In this document: one piece after another, positions 1 through 10,240 of the stretch
Layout of the letters: every line of letters starts with the position of its first letter
Numbering within the stretch: the stretch's first letter is position 1
Program-made: the position numbers and the translations under genes
NCBI GenBank assembly: GCA_020284085.1
Contig: JACEVL010000484.1
Location: 186,001 to 250,000, forward strand
DNA: 64,000 nt
Reading direction: 5' to 3'
Source: Aporrectodea caliginosa
Lineage: Eukaryota > Annelida > Clitellata > Crassiclitellata > Lumbricidae
Notes under the pieces: model-generated
Told to the model about the DNA's origin: nothing
Seen by the model: the letters and a program-made list of their open reading frames with translations, nothing else
The model's database searches: none

Positions 1-377
1 AACTTATGCAGCGCTATTACAATCTCTTAAATTCTACATTACTCTTACATTTACTCTTGTAGGAAGCTTCTCGGTTTCTACAGATAGTCTTAGAAATGCC
101 TTTAGAATTTGCGAAGAGTAACAAGGGCGGCACACTCCTTGTGGTTGACGGTTTTACGTTTCGGAAAGAAAGAACAATTAAAGCGAAGACAATATGGAAA
201 TGCACGGTGTAGGCTATGATATGCAAAAGTGTCGAGATCGCTGTCATACAGAAGATGAGAACATAGTTCAGATATCCGCCCACACTCATGTTCCAGACGT
301 AGCTAAAATTGAATCCAGGAAAACCAATTAAGGCAGAGGATTAAAGAACGTGCAGTAACTTAATTGCTACACAAGAA
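1..377. other. Flank left of the Copia element
   Basis: I see no gene, conserved protein fragment or clear repeat here. The short open frames have no recognisable content. Confidence 0.5.
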
Positions 378-382
378 CCAAG

Positions 383-568
383 TGTTGAAGTTCACTTTAG
401 TTCTTTAGGATTATTTAGATATAGAACTGATCAGAGTTTAAACATTTTAATTAGCACAACGAGCAAGGAAGAACGTAAACCGGAAGTAGAGTACATAGAG
501 TACTAAAGAGTCCTCTTAGCACACCACCTATTGTCCAGAATGTGTATAACACAGGCTTAATTCCAACA
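383..568 (-). repeat. Copia 3' LTR
   Basis: 186-bp LTR starting TGTTGAAG and ending TTCCAACA on the plus strand. It reads the same as the copy at 4797-4982. In element orientation it is the 3' LTR because the polyprotein runs towards it. Confidence 0.95.
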
Positions 569-580
569 CCCCCACTTTAC
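569..580 (-). promoter_or_regulatory. Polypurine tract next to the 3' LTR
   Basis: On the minus strand a purine-rich run (AAAGTGGGGGTG) abuts the 3' LTR. This is the expected position of the primer for plus-strand DNA synthesis. Confidence 0.7.
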
Positions 581-605
581 ACACATTCTAAAACAGATCA
601 GAGTC

Positions 606-3600
606 TTATTTCAGAAACCCCATGCCTAAGATGCATTTTGCATGTACATCTTTAAACAGTCCCTTTGTCAGACAGTCAGCAACCATGTCTGTTGTAGCTA
701 TCTGTTCAACACATATATCTCCAACAGTGATTCTATCTCTAATAAAATGATGTTGGATAGCAATGTGCTTGGTCTTGGCTCGATATCCAGGATTTCTTGC
801 GAGATCAATTGCACCTTTGTTGTCACAGAAGATCTTCACAACACTAGAGGCTTGAGGAACTAGTTCTTGATGAAGTCCCTTCAACCATACAGCTTCTGCA
901 GCAGCCATGCTCAGAGCCATATATTCTGCTTCAGTGGTTGACTTTGCAACAGTTGGCTGTTTCTTAGAGTTCCAACTAATTGCCGCACCACTCAACACAA
1001 AAATGTATCCTGTAGTTGATTTTAGATCCCTTTTGTCTCCACCCCAATCAGAATCACTGAATCCAGCTACATCTTCATCATTTTTCCTGTATATCAACTT
1101 TAAGCTTGCAGTTTGTCTTAGATATCTAAAGATTCTTTTAACTGCAACCCAATGGGCTTGGCCATAGTTGTTGTTGAATCTACTCATGACCCCCACTGCA
1201 AACGTAATGTCTGGTCTTGTAGCTTGTGCTGCAAACATTAAGCTCCCAACCGCTTCTTGAAAAGGAACCTTCAGCATATCTTCCTTTTCAGCTTGACTGT
1301 TTGGAAGAAGTTCTTCCCCGAACAAGTCTTGGTTTGGATCAAGTGGAGTTGATACACCATTACACTCATTCATATTGAAACGAATCAGCATTTCTTCAAT
1401 ATATTTCTCTTGATCAAGTGAAATTGTTCCCTTTTCACGATCTCTCTGAATATGTATGCCTACACAATAATGCGCTTCTCCCAAATCTTTCATCTTAAGA
1501 CGTTTCATCAGATCCACTTTCAGTTTCTGTTTCTCTTTCTTATCGTTCGAGAAAATCAAGAGATCATCCACATACACAGCAATGATTAAGATCTTTCCAT
1601 TTTCATTCTTGTAATAAATACATGTGTCGAAATTTGACTGCAGAAATCCAAGATCTTTCAGCAACTTGTCTAGTTTCTTGTTCCAAGCTCGGCTGGCTTG
1701 TTTCAGGCCATAAATTGACTTATTCAACCGACAAGTTCGATTATTTAGCCGATAACCACTTGGTAACTCCATGTAAACTTCTTCTTCTAATTCAGGATTC
1801 AAGAATGCCGTTGTGACATCCATTTGATCGATGTCCAAGTCATACTTTGCTGCAAGTGCCATTAGAAAACGGATGGATGTGTAACGTACAACAGGTGCGT
1901 AGGTTTCCTCATAATCAATGCCTGGCTTTTGTGAACAGCCTTTAGCCACCAAACGAGCTTTGTAACGTTCAACTGTACCATCTACTTTCAGTTTCGTTTT
2001 AAACACCCATTTACATTTTATAGCTTTCCTACCATCAGGTACATCAGAGAATGTCCATGTATGATTTTCAACATGTGCCTTGATTTCTTCTTCCATGGCT
2101 TGTTTCCAATCATCTGCATTCTTAGAACCGAGGGCTTGTTCAACTGTTAACGGATCGATGTTTCTGCATAAGGTAGCTTGATTTACCACAAAGTCCTCAT
2201 TAAATATCCTCTTATTCGGAACATGAGTTCTTTTTGGCCGTCCATCATCCTCAGAAATATTTGCATTGCTCAGTGGAATATCTGCTGTTGTATCATCAAC
2301 GAAATCAACATTGGAATCTCTCAACTCTTCATTTTCAGTGCATGCGCCATCAGTAATGTTAGTCTTTGTACTGGTAGACTCCCCCACTTCAACAGGAGCC
2401 TGGATTAACTGGAACTGCTGTTGAGGAGGTATCAAAGAGTCTGTAGGAGAAACAATACTGTCATCAGAAATAACTGGGAAAGGATCGAATGAAGATATCT
2501 GTCGAACTGAGAACTGAGATTCGAAGAAAACAACATCCCTTGATTGAGTGAGTTTCTTGGTAAATGGATGAAGAAGTCTGTATCCTGTGGTGCCTTCTGA
2601 ATAACCAACAAAGATATACTCCTTTGACTTTGAGTCCCATTTTCTGCGAGAATTTCCAGAAATTTTTGCCAAGGCTTTGCATCCAAAAACACGAAGATGA
2701 CTAAGATCAGGTTTTCTTCCCGTCCATGCCTCTTCAGGGGTCATGTTTGGTAGAGCTTTTGTGGGTGAGCGATTCTTCAGGTAGTTGGCAGTGTTAACTG
2801 CTTCTGCCCAAAAGTCTGTGCTTACATTGGATTCCATTATCATGGATCGAGCCCTTTCCACCAAAGTTCTATTTAGACGCTCTGCGATTCCATTCTGTTC
2901 TGGAGAATATGGAATCGTCGTCTCATGTCGAATTCCGCAGCTTCGTAGAATGGTCAAAAAAGCATTATTGACATATTCTGTACCATTGTCTGTCCGTATA
3001 GCTTTAATACGTGCACCAGTCTGGTTTTCAACAAGTGCTTTGTATTCCTTGAACTTGTCGACAACCTCATTCTTTGACTTCAGAAAATAGACAACCGAGT
3101 GTCGTGTGAAATCATCAGTGAAGGTAAGAAAATACCGTGCACCACCAACAGATGATACTTGCATAGGACCACAAAGATCAGAATGAATAAGCCCCAGAAC
3201 GTGTTCTGCACGTTTGACTCCTGTTTTCTTAAATGGTTTCCGATGCTGTTTGCCTTTCACACATGCTTCACAAGGAATGCTTGAGACTTCGTCTAATTGA
3301 ACCCCAGACGACATCTTAATTTGCAACAGACGCATCGAAGGACGATTAAGATGTCCAAGACGACGATGCCACAAGTTTACAACGCTTGTTGACATTACTG
3401 CAAACGAATGTGATTTCTGGCGATCCAGGCAATATAGTCCATTAACTGCTGTGGCAGTAGCAATGACATTCTTTGAATTGACCTTCAACTGTTGGTTGAT
3501 TATACGACAACCCTGTTCGTCAAACAAAACAGTTTTACCTTCCTTTGCTATCTTGTGAACTGCTAAAAGATTGATTGTTAAATCTGGAGCATGAACCACA

Positions 3601-4715
3601 TCAAAGGCAGTCATTGTTTCTTTTGACGACAATGGAATGGATATGTTCCCTGTTCCAGTACTTTTCAATTTAGTTCCATTTGCAATTCCAACCTGTTGAC
3701 TATCATTAGGAGTAAAACTCTCAAACCAGTCAAGTCTCGATGTTAGATGTACTGTAGCACCAGAATCAAGGTACCAGTCATCACCTGTCGAAGTGGTGGA
3801 ATTCTCTGATGAAACAGAAAAATTCGTGTGTGCTGACAAGGCACCAACATGTGCACTAAAAAAAGGTTTAGTTTGTTTAGCACTGATCCTTTTTGAAGAT
3901 TTGTATTGATCACACTGTGGACGAGTATGCCCATACTGATTGCATTCAAAACATCTTGGTCCTTTTGGTTTACCCTTCTTTTGGAGTCTGGGCATGGAGA
4001 AGGCAGACTGAGTTGCACTTGCACTTGCACTTGCTCCAATATTCTTAATGCCATCTTGTAGCAAAAGACCTTTTACAAACTCCACTGTTGTGTCTTGTTT
4101 TGACCCTTGAATACCCAATATCAGAGGCTGAAATTGGTCAGGAAGGCCACCAAGTATTATACCTCCCACAACATTCTCCGGAAAGGGTTGACCAATCGAC
4201 TCTAACTGTTCAGCAATTGATAAAATGTGATCAACATACTGTTGCATCGAAAGAAAATTTTCGAAACGTGTCTTGAACAAACTCGAATATAAACCAATTA
4301 GGCGAACCAAAGCAGTGCTTTCATATTCACCTCTCAATGCATCCCAAGCAATTTTTGCAGTTTGGCATTTCTTTGTGATTTTTGCCGCGCAAGGCTTTAG
4401 ACTGAGATTGATTTTGGCTAACGCTCGTAAGTCCAAATCCGGATCAACAGACTGACCTTCTTTTGGCAAAATGCAACACCATAGACCAGCGTCTATCAAG
4501 AAATTTTGCATCCAGAACTTCCAATCACCATAATTCTTTCCATCAAGATGTTTCGCTTCAGATAACCCTCCAAGTGAACTTGAAGTTGCTCGAATGTTTT
4601 TCAGGCTAATCTCCGTCTGAATTTGCTGCATTTGCAGTTGTAATTCTTCTAATGACGACATGTCGGAATGAACACGCGGTACAAAGAACACAATAAAAAC
4701 AGCTTCTGTCGACAC
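606..4715 (-). CDS. Copia gag-pol polyprotein, 1369 aa, intact
   Basis: One uninterrupted frame. Approximate domain order: gag; CCHC zinc knuckle CFECNQYGHTRPQC near residues 255-268; aspartic protease with DSGA near 316; GAG-pre-integrase LWHRRLGHL near 447; integrase core with HSDLCGP near 510 and TDNGTEY near 578; reverse transcriptase with KARLVAKG near 918 and catalytic YVDD near 1047; RNase H with a C-terminal KHIAIQHHFIRD and ADCLTKGLF. The length is normal for Copia. The first Met is used here, but Met19 (MSSLEELQLQ, codon at 4661) is an equally good start because the upstream residues look like leader sequence. No frameshift or stop was seen. The protein makes the virus-like particle and the enzymes for reverse transcription and integration. 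Confidence 0.96.
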   Translation of the reverse strand: MSTEAVFIVFFVPRVHSDMSSLEELQLQMQQIQTEISLKNIRATSSSLGGLSEAKHLDGKNYGDWKFWMQNFLIDAGLWCCILPKEGQSVDPDLDLRALAKINLSLKPCAAKITKKCQTAKIAWDALRGEYESTALVRLIGLYSSLFKTRFENFLSMQQYVDHILSIAEQLESIGQPFPENVVGGIILGGLPDQFQPLILGIQGSKQDTTVEFVKGLLLQDGIKNIGASASASATQSAFSMPRLQKKGKPKGPRCFECNQYGHTRPQCDQYKSSKRISAKQTKPFFSAHVGALSAHTNFSVSSENSTTSTGDDWYLDSGATVHLTSRLDWFESFTPNDSQQVGIANGTKLKSTGTGNISIPLSSKETMTAFDVVHAPDLTINLLAVHKIAKEGKTVLFDEQGCRIINQQLKVNSKNVIATATAVNGLYCLDRQKSHSFAVMSTSVVNLWHRRLGHLNRPSMRLLQIKMSSGVQLDEVSSIPCEACVKGKQHRKPFKKTGVKRAEHVLGLIHSDLCGPMQVSSVGGARYFLTFTDDFTRHSVVYFLKSKNEVVDKFKEYKALVENQTGARIKAIRTDNGTEYVNNAFLTILRSCGIRHETTIPYSPEQNGIAERLNRTLVERARSMIMESNVSTDFWAEAVNTANYLKNRSPTKALPNMTPEEAWTGRKPDLSHLRVFGCKALAKISGNSRRKWDSKSKEYIFVGYSEGTTGYRLLHPFTKKLTQSRDVVFFESQFSVRQISSFDPFPVISDDSIVSPTDSLIPPQQQFQLIQAPVEVGESTSTKTNITDGACTENEELRDSNVDFVDDTTADIPLSNANISEDDGRPKRTHVPNKRIFNEDFVVNQATLCRNIDPLTVEQALGSKNADDWKQAMEEEIKAHVENHTWTFSDVPDGRKAIKCKWVFKTKLKVDGTVERYKARLVAKGCSQKPGIDYEETYAPVVRYTSIRFLMALAAKYDLDIDQMDVTTAFLNPELEEEVYMELPSGYRLNNRTCRLNKSIYGLKQASRAWNKKLDKLLKDLGFLQSNFDTCIYYKNENGKILIIAVYVDDLLIFSNDKKEKQKLKVDLMKRLKMKDLGEAHYCVGIHIQRDREKGTISLDQEKYIEEMLIRFNMNECNGVSTPLDPNQDLFGEELLPNSQAEKEDMLKVPFQEAVGSLMFAAQATRPDITFAVGVMSRFNNNYGQAHWVAVKRIFRYLRQTASLKLIYRKNDEDVAGFSDSDWGGDKRDLKSTTGYIFVLSGAAISWNSKKQPTVAKSTTEAEYMALSMAAAEAVWLKGLHQELVPQASSVVKIFCDNKGAIDLARNPGYRAKTKHIAIQHHFIRDRITVGDICVEQIATTDMVADCLTKGLFKDVHAKCILGMGFLK

Positions 4716-4782
4716 TGATAAAAAACGATAAATCTCGAAAAATATTAGTCGACACGCAGTAAACAGTTCTTTACAAGTCGGC

Positions 4783-4796
4783 CTGGGCCCATAACC
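4783..4796 (-). promoter_or_regulatory. Primer-binding site, initiator tRNA-Met half-molecule type
   Basis: Directly inside the 5' LTR the minus strand reads GGTTATGGGCCCAG. The plus strand, CTGGGCCCATAACC, has the sequence of the anticodon arm of eukaryotic initiator tRNA-Met. Drosophila copia is known to prime from an internally cleaved initiator tRNA in the same way, so the priming mode is inferred by homology. The match itself is seen directly. Confidence 0.85.
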
Positions 4797-4982
4797 TGTT
4801 GAAGTTCACTTTAGTTCTTTAGGATTATTTAGATATAGAACTGATCAGAGTTTAAACATTTTAATTAGCACAACGAGCAAGGAAGAACGTAAACCGGAAG
4901 TAGAGTACATAGAGTACTAAAGAGTCCTCTTAGCACACCACCTATTGTCCAGAATGTGTATAACACAGGCTTAATTCCAACA
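4797..4982 (-). repeat. Copia 5' LTR
   Basis: 186-bp LTR matching 383-568 with no difference that I can see. It is followed by the target duplication CCAAG at 4983-4987. It should contain the element promoter; I did not identify a TATA box with confidence. Confidence 0.95.
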
Positions 4983-5029
4983 CCAAGTCATAAAATTGTA
5001 GCTGCTTTTTCTGGTGAGGTGAGTAATGC

Positions 5030-5400
5030 AGTTAAAAGAGAAAACGTAGCCCCTAGACATGGTTGCGATTGTCTTTTAATATCTACTCTTTGTCTTGAAT
5101 TTTCAATAATTCAGACAAAGAGAAAAAGTAGATATGGTTACGATTGTTTTTCAGACAAAGAGAAACGTAGACATTGCTACGATTTTCTTCAAATACAAAA
5201 ATATATATACGTACACATGATTACGATTGTCTTCAGACGAAAATAAAACGTTTATAAGGGTACGATTGTCTTCAGACAAACAGAAAGCGTAGACATGGTT
5301 ACGATTGTCTTCAGACAGAGAAAACGTAAACATGGTTACGATTGTCTTCAGACAAAGAGGAAACGTAGACATGGTTTAGATTGTCTTCAAACTATTGTTG
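5030..5400 (+). repeat. Minisatellite, unit about 40 bp
   Basis: Seven to eight imperfect copies of a unit of the form gacaaagagaaaacgtag, acatggttacgattgtcttca. One copy is disrupted by an AT-rich insertion around 5195-5220. The array begins just right of the Copia target duplication. Short open frames across it are products of the repeat. Confidence 0.85.
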
Positions 5401-7340
5401 ATCTAACTTCAAGCTTTTAAGAATAACTTAAATAGGGATATGTATAATAATAAAAAGCAAATTTGGTAAAATGAAGTGGCTAAAATGGGCTCCATGTGGC
5501 AGCAAATGCTCTAAAATGCGTTGTTGGCTGGGGCTCAGAACCCGCTGGGGAGCTTAGCCTACGACACTCCTTCAGACCCATAGTCGTGCAGACTTTGTCC
5601 CAGTAGTCAAAATCCGTTAAAATATGCACTGCACCTGATTCATGTTTAGGCCTACTCAGTGAGCTTTTGCGTTAATAAAAATAAATTTAAAAAACACGAA
5701 CGCTTTTTTTACTGTTGAACGCTTTATTCTTGATTAACTGTTAATTTTGCTATTGTAGGCTTGTGGGGGAACGGGAGATTCAACTTACACCTGGACGACT
5801 GTAGGCCTAAGCTTGTGGCACGGTGGCCGACTGGTTAGAGCGGTTGACCTGTAAAGCCGAGAGTAGCCAACAAGTTCGACCCTCGTCCGGGGTGGTTTAA
5901 CTGTATAGGGACCTTGAGCAAGTCCTTCGCGCACAATATTATTGCTCTGCAAATTGCAATATAATTGCTTCTGCGCCGCCGAGGCGTGTGCACTTCTGAG
6001 ATTGGGCCACCTTAGGATTTAGGAACTAGGAAGAAGGGCGATATCAAAGGTAGTTGTATGGTATTGTATTGTATTGTAGGCCTATAATAGACTAATCACC
6101 TCAATTTCCGCGATCAATTTCATTGATCGAATAGATATTCGATCAATGTCCGTGGAGATGGCCCCGCAGTCTAACTCGTCGTTCACGCTTTAATTTTATT
6201 AAATCAAACTGACTGTCCGTCGTAGGCCCTATATAGGCCTACCGCTTGAAGAGATTGTTAGCCGACCAGTAAATTATCGAAGAGATCGTTGGCCGAAAAG
6301 TGAATTCTGCTACGGTAGGCCTATCTACGCTGCAACATCAGCCGCAAAAAATGCGACTCCGTGCCCATTGCCCGCTGAAGATAAAATGCACTCAAGTCAC
6401 TGCCAACTGAAAAGTAACTTCTCGAAGCGTTGAAAATAACTTCGTTGAAGCGCTGAAGACAGCCACGATATGTGGCGATCGACATACCGCTTTCTGGCCT
6501 TTATTCCTGTGACTGACTCGATTTACTGACTATCCATGGTTGTCTAATGGATCCACAGTTTATGACAACAAAGGCCGTTGCCGCCGACAAAGATTAGTTT
6601 TTGCATAGGCCTATTACAGCTCATAAGTCTGAACGACCTTTTTATCCGAGGAGCTTTGGCGGGAGTTTTCGACACCGGGATGAGCTTGCTGACGTAATCT
6701 TTAACCGAACTTTGGCGGGAGTTTACAGAACCGAACTTTGGTTGAGCCTTGGCCAATAGGCCTACGAATACTTTAAAAAATTAATGAGGAAACAAAATCA
6801 GTTGAAATCACCGGAGCAAAACCGTTGGAGGCTCATCGCGCGTTTCGTAATCATGAACTCCAACTTTCGAAAGCGCAACTTCAAGACTAATTAAGCATAG
6901 GGTACCATCTTATCTGACCATCACTATCCAGTAGCCTCAGCGCCTTCTACTTAGGCTCCCATAGAAATACAGAATTAAATCATTTCGGTATTTCTCGTAC
7001 AATTCAGAAAAGAAATATCCGCCTAATAAGTTTATTAATTTTTTTCAACGACAAATCAAGTGGATTTACATTGAATTGGCGCCACCTAACTGCATTTTCA
7101 GCTCTTGGGCATTCTCAGAATGCTTTGGATCCATTTCTCTAATTTATTGAGGTTTCTTGCCTCAACCGATTGTTTATTGAAGACTAAATTGTGATGACGT
7201 CATCCTCATTGCAAAACCTTTCGTCACATATTTATAGTTTTACAAGGCACAAACAATAACAACATTATTACAGTCGTTTTAGGTAACCGAACAGCGAATT
7301 ACAGATCTCGATATCGATAAGAACCGAAATTTATTACATT
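5401..7340. other. Intergenic, rich in TAGGCCTA
   Basis: No recognisable coding region. It holds a SINE at 5819-6077 and many copies of the palindrome TAGGCCTA or GTAGGCCTA (near 5757, 5803, 6072, 6235, 6320, 6607 and 6751). Confidence 0.5.
5819..6077 (+). mobile_element. tRNA-derived SINE, ATTGT-tailed family
   Basis: The head resembles a tRNA with an A box (TGGCCGACTGGTTAGAGCGG) and a B box (AAGTTCGACCC). A family body with 'agggaccttgagcaagtcctt' in short segments follows, then a (GTATT)n tail. A second copy with the same head, body and tail is at 59114-59326. Confidence 0.85.
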
Positions 7341-7484
7341 TTATCTGCCACGCACAGGTCTACAGCAACAGACAGCAAAGTACGACTAGAAAGACCAACA
7401 CAGATTGCCATACATACAAACAGGGTAAGTTTCGAGGGACGTGTAGAATTGAACGACGTTCACACATCTGTATGGAAAGGACCG

Positions 7485-7910
7485 ATGGCAGAGATCCCGC
7501 AGCAGAAAAGACAAAGCATCGTTTTGGCGTTGACGGACCACGATTTAGGTAGTGAAGGTCAAGTCGAAATTGATGTAACTGATTCGAATGAGGACTTAAC
7601 GACGGATGTCGATATCTCCACGCACGGGAGTGAGCATGGCACGAACGGCAATGGACCTGGCAATGAGCCTGGCGTCGAAACTGTCGTTCAGATTCAGAAT
7701 GAGCAACGCGTTTCCATCTCAAGGAGACTCCAGCGGCAGAAGAACACGGCGAAGGCCATCGAAGACAGAGTCAAACAGACTATACGAGACAGACAAATGA
7801 TGATCGACTCACTCTTCGATGAACATAAAGATCTTCACAAGACCTTGAACAAATTGGAAGTAATTGCAAGGGATAAAGGCAAGCATTTATGTATACATGT
7901 ATGTATGTAG
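7485..7910 (+). CDS. Orphan ORF, charged coiled-coil-like C-terminus
   Basis: 141 codons from the ATG at 7485. I do not recognise it. The N-terminal half is acidic and low-complexity (many D, E, S, G and N). The second half, from about residue 80, is strongly charged and helical-looking (SRRLQRQKNTAKAIEDRVKQ, then LFDEHKDLHKTLNKLEVIAR). This suggests a coiled coil, as in Gag N-termini of some retroelements or an exon of a cellular gene. The frame then runs into the GTAT microsatellite, so the true 3' end is probably a splice site. AAAG|GCAAGC at about 7877 would fit a GC-type donor. A GGTAAGT motif also lies upstream at 7423-7429. Function unknown. Confidence 0.4.
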   Translation: MAEIPQQKRQSIVLALTDHDLGSEGQVEIDVTDSNEDLTTDVDISTHGSEHGTNGNGPGNEPGVETVVQIQNEQRVSISRRLQRQKNTAKAIEDRVKQTIRDRQMMIDSLFDEHKDLHKTLNKLEVIARDKGKHLCIHVCM

Positions 7911-8003
7911 GCATATGTATGTGTGTATGTACATGTATGTATGTATGTATGTATGTATGTATGTATGTATGTATGTATGTATGTATGTATGTATGTATGT
8001 GTA
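7896..8003 (+). repeat. (GTAT)n microsatellite
   Basis: About 25 tetranucleotide units, nearly perfect from 7935 to 8000. Confidence 0.95.
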
Positions 8004-9200
8004 CTGTGTGTAGGCCTACTGTCGGGAAAGTAGGTGCTAATGATGATTGTTTTATCGAGGTGTGAGTAAGGCTTCCGCGGTCTGCTCGAAGACTTCAATA
8101 ATGGATATGCGACACGTCACAGTTTCCTTTAAAGTGGCTGGAATGCTCAGACAATTCAACATTATTTCACAGCATCAGTACACGACACTCCTATTCTGCC
8201 ACTCCTTCGCGCTCTTAGGCCCTATAGACTATGGATCGGTTTTCTCTTCTCCCCGTCTCGGTTGCAGTTCATTGGGAAGTGTCCTTTGGGGGTTAGGATA
8301 TGCAGTAAGAAGCATTCGTTACTTAATTTCATTGTGATTTAGTTCATTATTATTTGTATGGCTAAATTCAGTTTCTGGTCTAATCGAGTTCCTTCTTTTT
8401 CTTCTTATTCGTTCTTTCTTTGTGACTTGTTTTCCTCACCTTTTGTTTTGTTCACATTCGTCTATTAAATCAGCGTGGCATGTGAGCCCTTCCCCCGGAA
8501 GTTTACGGGGATCGCCTCCCTCATTTATTGCATGAGGGCCGCAAGTGTTAACCATTTATTGCATGAGGGCCGCAAGTGTTAACTCTTTGCTCCAGAATTT
8601 CGAGCCACTTGTAGTCGTAGACGATGTCTATGCAGCTTGGTTCACCGAGTGTGGTGCGGAGGTCGAAAGACCAGTTGTTCCGGGTGCCACTACGTTTTGG
8701 CGCTGCATAAATTGTTGCAGAGTGTCTTCAAGCCGACTGGAGAATATCTCATCATCCTTTTCATCTTTGCTTGGATTATCTGTACTCAACTCATTTGCAG
8801 AAATGTCCTCCGCAATTAAACCCTCAGCTGAATCAACAGACATTCTTGAATAATTAATTCAGGTTTAATTGTAAATGAACAGCAATAAAAGTAATTTACA
8901 GAACTGTTCTCAGTTTTTAATTAACGACGCGAGAACCTGCGCTATCTAACTTAAAGTTCAATTTGAGTTCTTTACTCGAAATTAGATACTCGATTCTAAG
9001 CTCTATCTGCAGAATTAACAATTTTACTTGCGATAAAACAATCTAATATTGGTTTTGTACGACCATAATAATTGCGGCGCGTACCAAAATCAAGTTCGAT
9101 TATAGATCGTTAAACTAAGAGAAGAAAATGCCGTGGCCGAACCGAGTTCGCCACACCCATAAGGGCCGGTTAGGGTCAGATTAGGCATCGTGAGGGTCGG
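8004..9200. other. Intergenic, no firm gene
   Basis: Contains a tandem duplication of a roughly 31-bp unit with GCATGAGGGCCGCAAGTGTT (8523-8583). A 71-codon minus-strand ORF (8628-8843) begins MSVDSAEGLIAEDISANELS and has Glu/Asp/Ser-rich composition. It could be a gag or exon fragment, but I recognise no family. Confidence 0.4.
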
Positions 9201-9222
9201 TTAGGGTTAGGGTTAGGGTTAG
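9201..9222 (+). repeat. Short interstitial telomere-like repeat
   Basis: Three perfect TTAGGG units followed by TTAG, preceded by degenerate copies (GGTTAGGGTC, ATTAGGC) from 9170. A related C-rich degenerate tract occurs at about 22950-23000 in the opposite orientation. Confidence 0.85.
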
Positions 9223-9381
9223 TGTCATCATTAGAAAATGGTGAACAATCTTCCACCACATTCGGGAGAGTATCGGTCGGCTCCTTTCACGTGCACAAAA
9301 TCATGTGACATGCATTGACCAATAGCATAGCGGGTGTGATTCTAGTCCCATGTATAGGCTCACGTCGGGCGTGAGTATCTA

Positions 9382-9548
9382 CGACCTTTAAAGAAAGACA
9401 GCAATTGAGAGACTCATCACGTGTTGAACAAGAATCGATGACACAATAAATGACAAGTGATAGACCACCCCCAATATGAATTTGAATTCAAAGAAAGACA
9501 GCAATTTAGAGTCTTGTCAAGTGTTGAAGAAGAATCAATGACACAATA
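9382..9548 (+). repeat. Diverged direct repeat, about 70 bp, two copies
   Basis: Two copies share AAAGAAAGACAGCAATT, then AGAGTCTTGTC- or AGAGACTCATC-like and GACACAATAA segments, at about 9388-9458 and 9489-9553. Confidence 0.6.
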
Positions 9549-10196
9549 ATGACACCTAACCAAAAACTTAAATTAAATTTTTAGCCTTGTTAGCTGTGAA
9601 GTCTTGGAGAACTTCACCAAAATTGATCAGAACAGCTACTACATTCTCAGTGGAAAGAATAGCAAGGTTTCTTAGTCTTTCCTGTGACATTGTAGACTTG
9701 ATAAGTTTTGCTGAAAAAACTTTCACAAGAGGCCACTGAGACTGGCAATATCACAGAATTGGAAGAGATGTTGCCAAAGTCTTGTATGTCTGTAGTCCCA
9801 TTATTGAAATGTACACCTTGTAACATAATAATATATCACGACTTTATGACTCAGTGCTACTGTCCATATGTCCTTGCCCTTTATTTACCACAGCTAGGCT
9901 ATCTAGAGCATCATGCATGCTAGAACTTGGTGTCTTGGGCCTGAAAACTAAACAAATGTAAATGTGGTTGTTAAAAGATAGATTTTCTCCCCCATCAGTT
10001 CAGAAAGGGGTGAAGTTTTTATCTTCCTTGTGTAATATTTCATCTGGCTAAGTCTAGCTCTGGCAAGTCTAGTCTAGTCGGAGAGGGGAAAGGAATGGGC
10101 TAGAGTGTGTGTTGGGTGGAGAAGACAGACAGGCGGCTTCTTAAGCAGCCCTGGGTGTCTATATAATACTTTGTGCAAGGGCTTATAGATAAACAG

Positions 10197-10198
10197 AC

Positions 10199-10231
<33 letters not shown>

Positions 10232-10240
10232 TAGCGAGAC
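10197..10240 (+). repeat. (AG)n microsatellite
   Basis: Imperfect GA/AG run, 'agagagagaaagagagagag' and similar. Confidence 0.9.

Larger units (their letters stand above)
383..4982 (-). mobile_element. Complete Copia-type LTR retrotransposon
   Basis: A 4.6-kb element with its coding strand on minus. It is bounded by two 186-bp direct repeats that start TG and end CA, and flanked by the 5-bp target duplication CCAAG at 378-382 and 4983-4987. A primer-binding site lies directly inside the 5' LTR (high-coordinate side) and a purine tract directly inside the 3' LTR. A single frame encodes gag, protease, integrase, reverse transcriptase and RNase H in the Copia order. The LTRs look identical by eye and the frame is unbroken, so the insertion is young and the element may still be mobile. 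It landed beside a roughly 40-bp minisatellite. Confidence 0.96.

Noticed and set aside
2785..3090. 101-codon plus-strand ORF and other plus-strand frames in 642-4455
   Set aside because: They are antisense shadows of the Copia polyprotein.
5819..5900. Free-standing tRNA gene
   Set aside because: The tRNA-like head continues into a SINE body with a (GTATT)n tail, and a second copy exists at 59114; the cloverleaf is degenerate.
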